Shown: piece by piece, positions 1 to 7,637 of the stretch
Position numbering within the stretch: position 1 is the stretch's first letter
How the letters are laid out: each line of letters starts with the position of its first letter
Translations under genes and position numbers: made by a program
From: Candidatus Parcubacteria bacterium
GTDB lineage: Bacteria > Patescibacteriota > Microgenomatia > UBA12405
Assembly (NCBI GenBank): GCA_023443725.1
Contig: JAEZTF010000017.1
Coordinates: 1 to 25,133, forward strand
Reading direction: 5' to 3'
DNA: 25,133 nucleotides
Notes under the pieces: model-generated
Seen by the model: only the letters and a program-made list of their open reading frames with translations
Database searches by the model: none
Told to the model about the DNA's origin: nothing

Positions 1-312
1 ATTACTCAAAACAAAACGACTCCAATATCCATGATAGTCGCTAAAGGTGATATTACTATTGATGAATCAGTAACTCGTGTTGATGGAATCTTAGTCGGTA
101 ATAATATTAATATTGGAGGAAGTGGGGTAAGTCAATTAGTCATTAATGGTAGTCTTTATGGAACTAATTTAGTTAATATTACTAGATCTTATGCTAATAA
201 GGTTAGTAACAACACTTCCCCGGCAGTATTAATTAACTACAAACCAGACTTTATGTTTAATATGCCAAGTAGTATGAATAAGAGTATTACTAATTGGAAA
301 TGGGGAAATTAA
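1..312 (+). CDS. C-terminal part of a probable pilus-associated exported protein (5' end outside window)
   Basis: The reading frame is open from base 1 to the stop at 310-312, so the Met at 31 is probably internal and the gene starts upstream of the window. The visible part (about 103 residues) is rich in Gly, Asn, Ile and Val with short alternating stretches such as GILVGNNINIGG, which suggests a beta-rich exported domain. There is no membrane segment in the visible part. It lies just upstream of a PilX-like minor pilin and pilM-pilN-pilO and probably belongs to the same pilus operon. I do not recognise a named family, and the link to pilus function rests on position only. Confidence 0.55.
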   Translation: MTQNKTTPISMIVAKGDITIDESVTRVDGILVGNNINIGGSGVSQLVINGSLYGTNLVNITRSYANKVSNNTSPAVLINYKPDFMFNMPSSMNKSITNWKWGN

Positions 313-352
313 TACAGTTAGCTAACTAATGTTAGTATTAAATAAAACTAAA

Positions 353-1108
353 ATGAATAAAATAAATAAAAAACAAAATGGACAAGTAGTATTAATGGTA
401 TTGATGGTGTCTGCTTTAATGTTGACTATTGGTTTGTCTGTTTCTAAAAATACAGTAACGGAAACAAAAGTAGATACGGATGAAGATTTATTAAAACAGG
501 CTTTTAATACAGCCGAATCTGGAGTGGAATATTATTTAGGTACAGGAAGTACTTTATATTCAGAAGCAGATAGCAATGCTACTATAACTACAGTAGACAT
601 AGGTAATAAAGATGAAATAAGTTCTGAAGGAGTAGTTTTAAGTGGAGAACCTTTTTTATTTTGGTTAGTTAACCATGATGATAATGGAGATATCGGGACT
701 ACTAGATTTACAGGAAACATAACCCAAATTTGTGTTGATAGTAATTTTGTTGGTGGATTGAAAGTGGATTTATTTACTTATAATGGTAGTACTTATTCTA
801 CTAATAGATTGGGATATAATATGAACGGAAGTAGTCAAGTAAATGGTTTCAGTCAAATTAATAATAGTTGTACTGGAAATATAAATGTTAGTAATGGAAT
901 GCTTTTGGCCGTAACTCCAATTGGGGGTAATACTAATATTATAATTAAGGGCGACACTATTTTTCCTTTGCAAGGAAAAGAAATTACCTCTGTTGGACAA
1001 GTGAGCAGTGGAGTAAATACTAAAATAAAGGTTTTAAATAGATTTAATGAGATACCTCCATTTATGCTGGATGCGGTTGTTTCTGGAGATAGCGTATTGA
1101 GTCAATAG
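353..1108 (+). CDS. PilX-like minor pilin / type IV pilus assembly protein
   Basis: The N-terminus has the layout of PilX-type minor pilins: a short Lys/Asn-rich leader (MNKINKKQNG), then a hydrophobic helix (QVVLMVLMVSALMLTIGLSVS), then a helix with acidic residues and the phrase AFNTAESGVEYYL. The AESG motif is typical of PilX N-terminal domains. The remaining 180 or so residues are Ser/Thr/Gly/Asn-rich and likely a beta-sheet globular head outside the membrane. An upstream in-frame ATG at 329 would add eight residues, but the ATG at 353 gives the more usual pilin leader. In this family such proteins are exported through the pilus system and prime or decorate the fibre. pilM follows after 23 bases. 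Confidence 0.6.
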   Translation: MNKINKKQNGQVVLMVLMVSALMLTIGLSVSKNTVTETKVDTDEDLLKQAFNTAESGVEYYLGTGSTLYSEADSNATITTVDIGNKDEISSEGVVLSGEPFLFWLVNHDDNGDIGTTRFTGNITQICVDSNFVGGLKVDLFTYNGSTYSTNRLGYNMNGSSQVNGFSQINNSCTGNINVSNGMLLAVTPIGGNTNIIIKGDTIFPLQGKEITSVGQVSSGVNTKIKVLNRFNEIPPFMLDAVVSGDSVLSQ

Positions 1109-1115
1109 AAGAAAC

Positions 1116-1125
1116 TGTTTATACT
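1116..1125 (+). promoter_or_regulatory. pilM promoter (-10 TATACT), leaderless
   Basis: A TATACT hexamer at 1120-1125 is preceded by TG at 1116-1117. Its last base lies 7 positions before the A of the pilM ATG at 1132, so the predicted transcription start is the start codon. No clear -35 was identified. Confidence 0.45.
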
Positions 1126-1131
1126 TAAATA

Positions 1132-2166
1132 ATGAGTGAAATAGTTGGTATAGATATTGGATTTAGTTCTGTTAAAATTGCCTCTGTTACTAAGAGTGGT
1201 AATAATTTGATATTGGATAATTTAGGTGAAGCTAAATTATCAGCAATGGAGATTAAATCTGATGATGACAGAATTAAATTCTTAAATGAATCAGAAAAGA
1301 TAATTAAAGCATTAATCAGTGATTTAAAAATAAGACCAAAACAAGTAGTCGCTAATTTACCGGAAAGTGAAATAATTAGTCGATTGATAAGGCTGCCACC
1401 TTTGAAAGAAACAGAAATTATGGATGCACTTAAGTTTGAGGCAGAAACTTTTGTCCCCTACCCGTTAGACGAAGTTTCAATTGATTATGAGATTATTGAA
1501 AAAGATGATGCTGGTAGATTGACTATTTTTGTGGTAGCAGCCAGAAATAAATTAATTCAACAATATATTAAGCTGTTTAAATCTTTAGGACTAGAACTTT
1601 TGGCCTTAGAGTCTGTATCTATAGCCCTTAAGAGAATAGTTAGATTAAATGTAAGTACTGTTGAAAGGATTATGGTAGTAGATTTGGGTGAAAAATCTTC
1701 GAGTATCTTTAATATTAACAAGGGTAATGTTTATTTTTCAAGATCGATTATGGTAGGCGGAGAATCAATTACTAGAGCTATTTCTTTGGGTTTAAATTTA
1801 GATATGGCTTCTGCTGAAGAATATAAAAAGGCTTATGGTATAAAAGAAACAGAACTTGAAGGTAAAATCAGACAAGAAATAATGCCTGTGTTTAATAGTA
1901 TTGTTGAAGAAATTAGAAAAACTATGGCTTTATTTATGGAAGATAGTAATGGTAAGAAAATAGAGTTAATGATTTTGTCTGGTGGTGGAGCTAACTTACC
2001 TGGCTTAGCTGAAGAATTAACTAAATTTTTTGGCATTGAAGTTCAAGTGATTCAACCATTTTCTAAAATAGATACTAATAAAAATCAAACTCAATTCAAT
2101 TTAAATACTGATGGTTGTCGATTCGCTTTAGTTACTGGTTTAGCTACTAGAGGATTAGTGGAATGA
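1132..2166 (+). CDS. pilM: Type IV pilus assembly protein PilM (actin-like ATPase)
   Basis: This 344-residue cytoplasmic protein has the actin/FtsA fold signatures: phosphate 1 at the N-terminus (GIDIGFSSVKIASV), phosphate 2 near residue 180 (VVDLGEKSSSIFNI) and the adenosine motif near residue 282 (LILSGGGANLPGL type). The segment LPPLKETEIMDALKFEAETFVPYPLDEV is the PilM hallmark region. In known systems PilM binds the cytoplasmic N-terminus of PilN and links the PilN-PilO ring to the PilB/PilT motor. The stop overlaps the pilN start as ATGA, so the two genes are translationally coupled. The assignment is firm. Confidence 0.93.
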   Translation: MSEIVGIDIGFSSVKIASVTKSGNNLILDNLGEAKLSAMEIKSDDDRIKFLNESEKIIKALISDLKIRPKQVVANLPESEIISRLIRLPPLKETEIMDALKFEAETFVPYPLDEVSIDYEIIEKDDAGRLTIFVVAARNKLIQQYIKLFKSLGLELLALESVSIALKRIVRLNVSTVERIMVVDLGEKSSSIFNINKGNVYFSRSIMVGGESITRAISLGLNLDMASAEEYKKAYGIKETELEGKIRQEIMPVFNSIVEEIRKTMALFMEDSNGKKIELMILSGGGANLPGLAEELTKFFGIEVQVIQPFSKIDTNKNQTQFNLNTDGCRFALVTGLATRGLVE

Positions 2167-2705
2167 GTCAAGATATTAATTTATTACCATCACAAGCTAA
2201 ATTTCAAGCTAAAAAAATAGTTTTAAAATCAAAAATTAATTCTTTTTTGTGGGTTTTTGGAGGTGGATGGATTACACTACTTATAGTTGTTCTAGGAGTT
2301 TTTTGGATATCAAAATTGATTGTTGGTCAACTTGATAAAAAATATCAAACTAGTTTTAGTCAGTATAAAAATTTGTTAAGTAGTATGGTGGTTAATCAAC
2401 AAGTTAAATATCAAGCAAAAGTTGTTGGTCAGGTTTTAGGTGAAAGATTTGAATATGGAAGTTCGATAGATAGAGTTAGGTCATTGTTTCCAGAATCAAT
2501 AAAAATAGAAGATGTACAAATAGAAGATAAAGAAAAGATTATATTGAAAGGAACTATTCTTGACGGACAACAAATAACTGAGTTGGAACAAAGAATAGTA
2601 TCTATTAACAATAATGAAGTAGAAGGTTTTTCGAGAGCAATATTAACAAGCATACAGATTAGATCTGGAGTTTGGTCATTTACTATGGAGGTTAAACTAA
2701 AATGA
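2163..2705 (+). CDS. pilN: Type IV pilus assembly protein PilN
   Basis: The 180-residue protein opens with MSQDINLLPSQAKFQ, matching the conserved INLLP motif by which PilN binds PilM. One membrane segment follows (about residues 28-53), then a coiled region and a small alpha/beta domain typical of PilN, so most of the protein faces outside the membrane. It overlaps pilM upstream and pilO downstream by ATGA at both ends. An AGAGG purine stretch lies ahead of the start codon. Together with pilM and pilO this gives the alignment subcomplex of the type IV pilus. Confidence 0.88.
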   Translation: MSQDINLLPSQAKFQAKKIVLKSKINSFLWVFGGGWITLLIVVLGVFWISKLIVGQLDKKYQTSFSQYKNLLSSMVVNQQVKYQAKVVGQVLGERFEYGSSIDRVRSLFPESIKIEDVQIEDKEKIILKGTILDGQQITELEQRIVSINNNEVEGFSRAILTSIQIRSGVWSFTMEVKLK

Positions 2706-3487
2706 AAGATGTAAGAAATATTCAATTCTTAACATTAAAAACGCCTGATAAAGTTTTTGGTATAGAAAAATCATTATTGAAATTATTTTTGATGCCCTTA
2801 GGCGTATTATTTATATTCTTGGTAAGTTTAGGGTTGGTGGTTATCCCAAAAATAGAAGAAATTAAAAATAATGTTAAAAGTATAGATAATTTTAATACTC
2901 AAATTAAGTTAACTAATGCAAAAAAGAATTATTTAACTTCAGTAGATATAGAACAACTCAATAAGGAAGCTGATTTATTAGATAAAGCAGTTTTAAAAGA
3001 AAAGAAATCGTATTTGTTGGTAGGTGTAGTTCGAAAAATAGCTGATAATTTTGGTTTTCAAATTAAAAGTTTTTTGGTAAATCCTGGTGAAGTTAAAGAA
3101 ACGGGATCAAAAAATTTAAAAATCTCTGATAAGGAGGTTGCTATCAGGATGCCTATCAACATTATATTGATAGGTCCTAGTGAGAGAAACTTGGATTTAA
3201 TTAAAGCATTAGAAAATAGCTTACCAATTTTATTTATTGATAAATTTGAGTCTAAATCATTAGGTGGAGCTTCTGAATTGGAAATGACTATATCGTCTTA
3301 TTATGTTCCTAGTAAAGGAGACTATATTAATGGAAATTTGACAATTAAAGATTTACAACTAACAGATAAAGAATCAGAGCTATTGTCGACCATTAGTCAG
3401 TTTGGAATAGTTGATGGAGCAATTGGCCAGGAAATTGGAACAACCCAATTTGTGGAATATAGTAGAACTAACCCTTTTAGTCTTTAA
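2702..3487 (+). CDS. pilO: Type IV pilus assembly protein PilO-like
   Basis: The 261-residue protein has a cytoplasmic N-terminus, one membrane segment (about residues 27-50), a charged helical stretch predicted to be coiled coil (residues 52-105) and a C-terminal alpha/beta domain. This is the PilO architecture, and PilO heterodimerises with PilN. Sequence identity to PilO is not obvious by eye, so the name leans on gene order and topology. The start is preceded by a good Shine-Dalgarno sequence (GGAGGT at 2687-2692), one of few in the window. Its 3' end overlaps the convergent KH-domain gene by 11 bases. Confidence 0.75.
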   Translation: MKDVRNIQFLTLKTPDKVFGIEKSLLKLFLMPLGVLFIFLVSLGLVVIPKIEEIKNNVKSIDNFNTQIKLTNAKKNYLTSVDIEQLNKEADLLDKAVLKEKKSYLLVGVVRKIADNFGFQIKSFLVNPGEVKETGSKNLKISDKEVAIRMPINIILIGPSERNLDLIKALENSLPILFIDKFESKSLGGASELEMTISSYYVPSKGDYINGNLTIKDLQLTDKESELLSTISQFGIVDGAIGQEIGTTQFVEYSRTNPFSL

Positions 3488-3710
3488 TTTTAAGCAAAAA
3501 TCGAGTTTGAGGGAAGGAAAAATTTAATAAATTTCTGATAGATTTGATGGTTTTACCTTCTTTACCAATAATTCTGCCAGTAATTTCGGCTGGTGAAGAG
3601 ATTTCAAAAACGGTGACACCGTCTTCTTGTGTCTCAGTTATAGAAATTTCTGTTCCTTCTGGGACAATCGAATTGATAATATAATTTAAACTGTCTTTAA
3701 AATCTGCCAT
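3477..3710 (-). CDS. khpA: KhpA-type KH-domain RNA-binding protein
   Basis: A 77-residue single-domain KH protein. The GxxG loop sits within GRIIGKEGKTIKSIRNLL (about residues 46-63), the RNA-contacting signature. KhpA proteins in Firmicutes bind RNA with KhpB/Jag and affect cell elongation and sRNA function, and the gene usually follows rpsP, as here (5 bases after the rpsP stop). It is the last gene of the recG-rpmF-nusB-rnc-rpsP run. The stop overlaps the end of pilO on the other strand, and no terminator hairpin was seen between the two. Confidence 0.88.
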   Translation of the reverse strand: MADFKDSLNYIINSIVPEGTEISITETQEDGVTVFEISSPAEITGRIIGKEGKTIKSIRNLLNFSFPQTRFLLKIKD

Positions 3711-3715
3711 AAAAA

Positions 3716-4066
3716 TTATTCTTCAGTTTTAACCTCTTCAACTGGAGTTTCAGCCACCTCTTTTTTTGTTTCAGTAACTTCTTCTTTTACTTCAGTTTCA
3801 ACTTTTTTTTCTTCTTTAATATTTTTGATTTTTTTAGGGTATTTATCAGGATTAATTAATTTATCAACGCCAGTGGTTATTTGAGCACCATTTTTTTGCC
3901 ACTGAGACATTTTTTCTTTATTTAATTCTAAAGTTTTGGTTTGAGGAGTATAAAATCCTAAATCATCAATGAACTTACCGTCAGATTTACTGCGGCATTC
4001 AGCTACGACAATACGATAAGTGATTTGGTGTTTTTTACCTCGAGGTAAAAGTTTGATTTTCAACAT
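3716..4066 (-). CDS. rpsP: 30S ribosomal protein S16
   Basis: The N-terminal 80 residues carry the S16 signature (MLKIKLLPRGKKHQITYRIV, then AECRSKSDGKFIDDLGFYTP). S16 binds 16S rRNA early in 30S assembly. The protein is 116 residues, about 30 longer than usual. The excess is a low-complexity Lys/Glu/Val/Thr tail from about residue 84 (repeated EVKEEVTETKKEVAETPVEE-like units), probably disordered. The gene is placed between rnc and khpA. Confidence 0.95.
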   Translation of the reverse strand: MLKIKLLPRGKKHQITYRIVVAECRSKSDGKFIDDLGFYTPQTKTLELNKEKMSQWQKNGAQITTGVDKLINPDKYPKKIKNIKEEKKVETEVKEEVTETKKEVAETPVEEVKTEE

Positions 4067-4076
4067 ATGTTGGTTA

Positions 4077-4775
4077 TTATACTAAATTACTGAATAATTT
4101 GGTAGCTTTGATTGAAGCATCTTCTTCAGCCTTTTGTTTTGAGTTGCCAGAGCCAATAGCAATTTGTTCTTCTCCAATAAAAACTCCAACTTCAAATACT
4201 TTTTGATGATCTGGCCCATTCTCAGAAATAGTCTGATAATGAGGAGTAATTCCTCTTTTAGCTTGGGCAATTTCTTGAAAAACACTTTTTGGATCTTTAT
4301 AAACTTTTTGTGAAGATAATTTATCTAAACTTTCTTTAAAAAGTCGATCTAAAATGGAAAAGACAGTTTTAATATTGGAATCTAAATAAATAGCTCCGAT
4401 AGTAGCTTCAAGAGTATCAGCTAAAATTGATTGATTTTCTCTACCTCCATGATTTTCTTCTCCGTGAGAAAGCATAATAAATTTACCTAAATTTAAATCA
4501 AAAGAAATTTGATATAAATTTTTTGTACAAACAATAAGAGATCTTAAATTAGTCATCTTACCCTCGTCAAAATGAGGAAAAAGTTTAAAAAGAGTATCAG
4601 AGGACCAGAGTTCTAATACAGCATCACCTAGGAACTCATAACGTTCATTTGACTCTAAAGATGAATCTCGATGCTCATTTAAATAAGATCGATGAATTAA
4701 AGCTTGAAAGAGTTTATTTTCATCTTTAAAAGTATATTTAATTAACTTTTGTAGATCTTTAAGTGGTTGATTCAT
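4077..4775 (-). CDS. rnc: Ribonuclease III
   Basis: This 232-residue enzyme cleaves double-stranded RNA, including rRNA precursors. The catalytic signature NERYEFLGDAVLEL is near residue 43, and the second acidic cluster ADTLEATIGAIYLD is near residue 118, supplying the metal-binding Glu and Asp residues. A dsRNA-binding domain follows (about residues 160-228, KSVFQEIAQAKRG to EEDASIKATKLF). The frame is open upstream to 4850, but that extension lies in nusB. The Met at 4775 gives the normal start and leaves a 17-base overlap with nusB, so co-translation is likely. No Shine-Dalgarno is visible. Confidence 0.95.
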   Translation of the reverse strand: MNQPLKDLQKLIKYTFKDENKLFQALIHRSYLNEHRDSSLESNERYEFLGDAVLELWSSDTLFKLFPHFDEGKMTNLRSLIVCTKNLYQISFDLNLGKFIMLSHGEENHGGRENQSILADTLEATIGAIYLDSNIKTVFSILDRLFKESLDKLSSQKVYKDPKSVFQEIAQAKRGITPHYQTISENGPDHQKVFEVGVFIGEEQIAIGSGNSKQKAEEDASIKATKLFSNLV

Positions 4776-5127
4776 TTTTATCTTTAAGAGCACTTCCAAT
4801 AACACCGTTGACAAAAGCAGAAGAACTTTCAGTGCCGTATTCCTTAGCAATTTCTATTGCTTCGTCGATAACAACTTTTTCAGGGTTCTTTTTAAAATAA
4901 AATAATTCCCAAAAAGCATAACGAAGAACATTAAGATCAATTTTATTAATTTTATCGAGAGGCCATTTTGGAGCATTTTTGGCAATTATTTGATCTATCT
5001 TTGGAATTTTTTTGATAATTTTAGCACTGTCCTCAGTATGAGGTTCACTATTACCACAGGTCCAAGCAAAAAGAGCTTGAACATTAGCAATTCTTTTTAA
5101 ATGACGTGGGTCAAATTTGTTTTTCAC
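4759..5127 (-). CDS. nusB: Transcription antitermination factor NusB
   Basis: A 122-residue all-helical protein. The C-terminal half has the NusB signature: INKIDLNVLRYAFWEL, then VVIDEAIEIAKEYG, then SSAFVNGVIGSAL. NusB pairs with S10 (NusE) at boxA to prevent premature termination of rRNA transcription. The start codon is GTG at 5125-5127 and overlaps the rpmF stop as GTGA, so translation is probably coupled. It is slightly shorter than the usual 130-140 residues. Confidence 0.92.
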   Translation of the reverse strand: MKNKFDPRHLKRIANVQALFAWTCGNSEPHTEDSAKIIKKIPKIDQIIAKNAPKWPLDKINKIDLNVLRYAFWELFYFKKNPEKVVIDEAIEIAKEYGTESSSAFVNGVIGSALKDKNESTT

Positions 5128-5276
5128 TGTTTACAGTTGGGGCATTGAAAACCAGCCATTTTTGGTTGGCCACAATTTTTGCAAACTATTGGTTTAATTA
5201 ATTTTGGACCTTTTTGGGTGGCACGTCGACGACCTTGTCGACGGCTTGAGGGCCAGTGTTTTGGTAAAGCTGTCAT
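5124..5276 (-). CDS. rpmF: 50S ribosomal protein L32
   Basis: A 50-residue gene. It reads MTALPKHWPSSRRQGRRRAT at the start and ends with two zinc-type pairs, CKNCGQ and CPNC. L32 typically has this basic N-terminus followed by a CxxC...CxxC zinc ribbon. The stop TGA (5124-5126) overlaps the GTG start of nusB. A TGTTAAAAT element upstream puts the transcription start on the ATG, so rpmF may head its own leaderless transcript as well as being read from recG. Confidence 0.92.
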   Translation of the reverse strand: MTALPKHWPSSRRQGRRRATQKGPKLIKPIVCKNCGQPKMAGFQCPNCKQ

Positions 5277-5282
5277 GGGAGT

Positions 5283-5291
5283 ATTTTAACA
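5283..5291 (-). promoter_or_regulatory. Extended -10 promoter for rpmF, leaderless
   Basis: Reading on the minus strand the element is TGTTAAAAT (TG, one base, TAAAAT). The last base of the hexamer (5283) is 7 positions before the A of the rpmF ATG (5276). There is no good -35. Confidence 0.45.
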
Positions 5292-5312
5292 GAAAAAGGG
5301 AAAAAGTGGAGA

Positions 5313-7313
5313 TTAATTATTAATAATATTTTGTTCAGGTAAGGATTCAGCAAGGATTTGATTGAAATTGAAGTTGGGAATTTTTTGAAGGTCGGTTATT
5401 ATTTTTTGACCAAGAGTAATTAAATCTAGATCGGAGAGACTGGCTAAACGAAGTGATGGAAAACCATGTTGGATTATAGAAAAAGCTTCTCCTGGTCCCC
5501 TATTTTTTAAATCATATTCGGCAATTTTAATTCCATTAGTATTTTGAGCTAAAAATTTAAGTCGATTGATGGCTTTTTCATTCTGACTTTCTGAAAAGAG
5601 ATAACAATAACTTTGAAGTTGTCCTCGACCAACTCGACCGCGAATTTGATGAAGTTGAGCTAAACCAAAACGATCAGCCGATTGAATGACCATAATGGTA
5701 GAGTTGGGAATGTCAATACCGACTTCTATAATAGGTGTAGTAATTAATATATTTATTTTATTGTCTTTAAATTGTTGGAGAATTTTTTCCCGATCTATTT
5801 GTTTTGTTTTACCATGAATTAGTCCTAATTTTAATTTTGGAAAAATTTCTTTTGATAAATATTCAAATTCTTTAATGGCGGATTTAACACTACTCATGGT
5901 TTCTGATTCTTCTATAAAAGGACAGACTACAAAAGCTTGGCATTTGGTTTTTAGAATTTCTGATTCAATCCATCTATAACAATCCTTAATTTTATTGTTT
6001 GGAGTTAAAAAGGTTTTTATAGGAAGCCTTTTTTGAGGTAAGGTGTCTATGGTAGACAAATCTAAATTTCCCAAAATAGTTAGACTAACAGTTCGAGGAA
6101 TAGGAGTAGCGGTCATGGTTAAACAATGTGGTGGATTAGTTTGGTTTGATAAAAAAGCTCTTTGTTTAACTCCAAACTTGTGTTGTTCATCAAAAGTTAA
6201 TAAAGCAATATTGTCGAATTTATTTTTTTGGTAGATAGCGGCGTGGGTGCTAATAATAATAGAATTTTTTGGTATTTTTTTAGTTATTTTTTGACTACCG
6301 GTAAGTAAAAATAAAGGAACTTTAAATGGTTTTAGAATATTTTTAAAAGTGGCCAAATGTTGATTGGCTAAAATTTCAGTTGGAGCAATAAATAAAGAAG
6401 AATAATTATTTAAATGAGTGATAAAACAAGCGATTAGAGCTATGATAGTTTTTCCTGATCCAACATCACCTTGAATCAGTCGATTAGTAATTTTTTGATG
6501 ATTAGTAATATCACTGGTAATTTCGGTTAAAACTTGTTGTTGTGAATCGGTTAATTTGTAAGGAAGACTGGAAATTAATTTATCTATCTTTTGTTGATAT
6601 TGAGAAGTTAACTTTAATTTAAATTGAGGTGTTTGAGACAACCACTGTTGTTTGGTTAAAAGTGATTTTATTTGAATTTTAAGAATTTCTTCAACGGCTA
6701 AACGGTTTCGAGCTAAATTTAAAGAATTAAAATTTTTGGGTAGATGTATATTTTCAATTGATTTATTTAAATTTAGTAAATTATATTTGGAAATAATTTG
6801 TGAAGGTAAAGTTTCTTTGATTTGACTTAAATTTTGGTTAATCAAAAGAGGTAGAGTTTTACGAAACCAATTTGAAGTAAGACCGGCAGTTTCTGGGTAA
6901 ATAGGAATAATTTTACCAGTATTGTATTGACCATAAATTGATCCAATAATAGTTTTTTTGTTTTGAAATACAGAAACAGTACCAGCAAAACTATAAGTTT
7001 CCCCAATTTTGAAGTTTTTAGATAAATAAGGTTGATTAAACCAAAGTAAGTTTATTTGGCCAGTTTTATCAATAACAGTGGCCTTTTGAATGTTTTTATG
7101 AGATCTAGTAAAAATATTTTGAAAATTAATGAGTTTACCTGTAATAGTCACATTTTCATTTTCTAAGACATCAGAAATATTGATAATATGGGAGAAATCA
7201 ATATAACGGCTAGGAAAATGATAAAGAAGATTGGTTGGAGTATAAATATTTAATTTGTTAAGTTTAATAATTGTTTTGGGACCGATACTGGGAATTTGTG
7301 AAAGCTGATCCAT
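5313..7313 (-). CDS. recG: ATP-dependent DNA helicase RecG
   Basis: The 666-residue enzyme unwinds branched DNA and reverses stalled forks. In order: a helix-hairpin-helix-like N-terminus (IPSIGPKTIIKLNKL), the OB wedge domain (about residues 50-150), Walker A GDVGSGKT (about 282-289), the DEQHKFG box II variant (about 375), TATPIPRT (motif III region) and the C-terminal helicase domain with GRVGRGQ (about 557) and the RecG-type ending. Length is close to the family norm of 670-690. It is followed 36 bases later by rpmF. The upstream TGTTATTAT places transcription on the start codon. Confidence 0.96.
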   Translation of the reverse strand: MDQLSQIPSIGPKTIIKLNKLNIYTPTNLLYHFPSRYIDFSHIINISDVLENENVTITGKLINFQNIFTRSHKNIQKATVIDKTGQINLLWFNQPYLSKNFKIGETYSFAGTVSVFQNKKTIIGSIYGQYNTGKIIPIYPETAGLTSNWFRKTLPLLINQNLSQIKETLPSQIISKYNLLNLNKSIENIHLPKNFNSLNLARNRLAVEEILKIQIKSLLTKQQWLSQTPQFKLKLTSQYQQKIDKLISSLPYKLTDSQQQVLTEITSDITNHQKITNRLIQGDVGSGKTIIALIACFITHLNNYSSLFIAPTEILANQHLATFKNILKPFKVPLFLLTGSQKITKKIPKNSIIISTHAAIYQKNKFDNIALLTFDEQHKFGVKQRAFLSNQTNPPHCLTMTATPIPRTVSLTILGNLDLSTIDTLPQKRLPIKTFLTPNNKIKDCYRWIESEILKTKCQAFVVCPFIEESETMSSVKSAIKEFEYLSKEIFPKLKLGLIHGKTKQIDREKILQQFKDNKINILITTPIIEVGIDIPNSTIMVIQSADRFGLAQLHQIRGRVGRGQLQSYCYLFSESQNEKAINRLKFLAQNTNGIKIAEYDLKNRGPGEAFSIIQHGFPSLRLASLSDLDLITLGQKIITDLQKIPNFNFNQILAESLPEQNIINN

Positions 7314-7319
7314 AAAACA

Positions 7320-7328
7320 ATAATAACA
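7320..7328 (-). promoter_or_regulatory. Extended -10 promoter for recG, leaderless
   Basis: The minus strand reads TGTTATTAT with the hexamer TATTAT at 7325-7320. Its last base is 7 positions before the recG ATG at 7313. The upstream region is AT-rich and has no clear -35. Confidence 0.4.
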
Positions 7329-7374
7329 AAAATTTTTTTATTGTTCGGGTTTAATTGGGGTTTGGTTCGAAAAA

Positions 7375-7403
7375 TTGCTTTTTAAAAAATTGGTTGATAT
7401 AAT
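7375..7403 (+). promoter_or_regulatory. Promoter for the two-tRNA unit
   Basis: TTGCTT (7375-7380), a 17-base spacer, and TATAAT (7398-7403) preceded by TGA (extended -10). The predicted start is near 7410, about 45 bases before the first tRNA. This is one of the best promoters in the window and argues that the interrupted tRNA downstream is transcribed. Confidence 0.65.
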
Positions 7404-7454
7404 CCCGAAGTTGCTTTTAATTAGCACTTTTTACATAGATGGGTTTTTGAGTGT

Positions 7455-7593
7455 GCGGCTGTCGTCTAAATTGGTAGGACTATTCCTGATCTGTTACAAC
7501 CATCTTCCTTTGATATCTCTAACAACAACGCGAACATATTGCGAAATCCGTTAGGAGTAAGGAATAATGAAGGTTCGATTCCTCCCAGCTGCA
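7455..7593 (+). tRNA. tRNA gene interrupted by a ~65-nt insertion in the anticodon loop (isotype unresolved, Gly-like outer arms)
   Basis: The outer cloverleaf is complete. The acceptor stem GCGGCTG (7455-7461) pairs with CAGCTGC (7586-7592) with one G-U. The D-stem GTCT (7464-7467) pairs with GGAC (7477-7480), with GG in the loop. The T-arm is GAAGG-TTCGATT-CCTCC (7569-7585, one A-C mismatch), and the discriminator is A (7593) followed by CCG. The anticodon stem ATTCC (7482-7486) pairs with GGAAT (7561-7565), and pairing extends to 7 bp (7481-7487 with 7560-7566). Between the arms lie 74 bases instead of 7. Neither side of the junction supplies a U at position 33, so the anticodon cannot be read. 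The insert is far too short for a group I intron. The GCGG acceptor start and arm sequences look most like tRNA-Gly, which is a guess. Confidence 0.6.
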
Positions 7594-7607
7594 CCGTTTT
7601 TGAGGTT

Positions 7608-7627
7608 AATGACAATTTGCTGTCATT
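7608..7627 (+). repeat. Inverted repeat between the two tRNAs
   Basis: AATGACA (7608-7614) and TGTCATT (7621-7627) are perfect 7-bp arms around ATTTGC. The following bases are T-rich but interrupted, so this could be a weak terminator or a processing hairpin separating the tRNAs. Confidence 0.45.
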
Positions 7628-7637
7628 TTATGTTTGT

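Noticed and set aside
2163..2166. UGA recoded as an amino acid
   Set aside because: TGA serves as a stop in the pilM/pilN and pilN/pilO ATGA overlaps, and the essential proteins are complete under the standard bacterial code.
4776..4850. 25-residue N-terminal extension of RNase III
   Set aside because: It lies inside nusB, and RNase III homology starts near MNQPLKDL at 4775.
7488..7559. Group I intron in the interrupted tRNA
   Set aside because: Only about 65-70 bases long, with no room for the P3-P8 core; typical bacterial tRNA group I introns exceed 200 nt.
7455..7596. tmRNA, because the ends resemble a tRNA-like domain around extra sequence
   Set aside because: Too short (139 bases), a regular 4-bp D-stem is present, and no tag reading frame ending in ALAA or similar was found.
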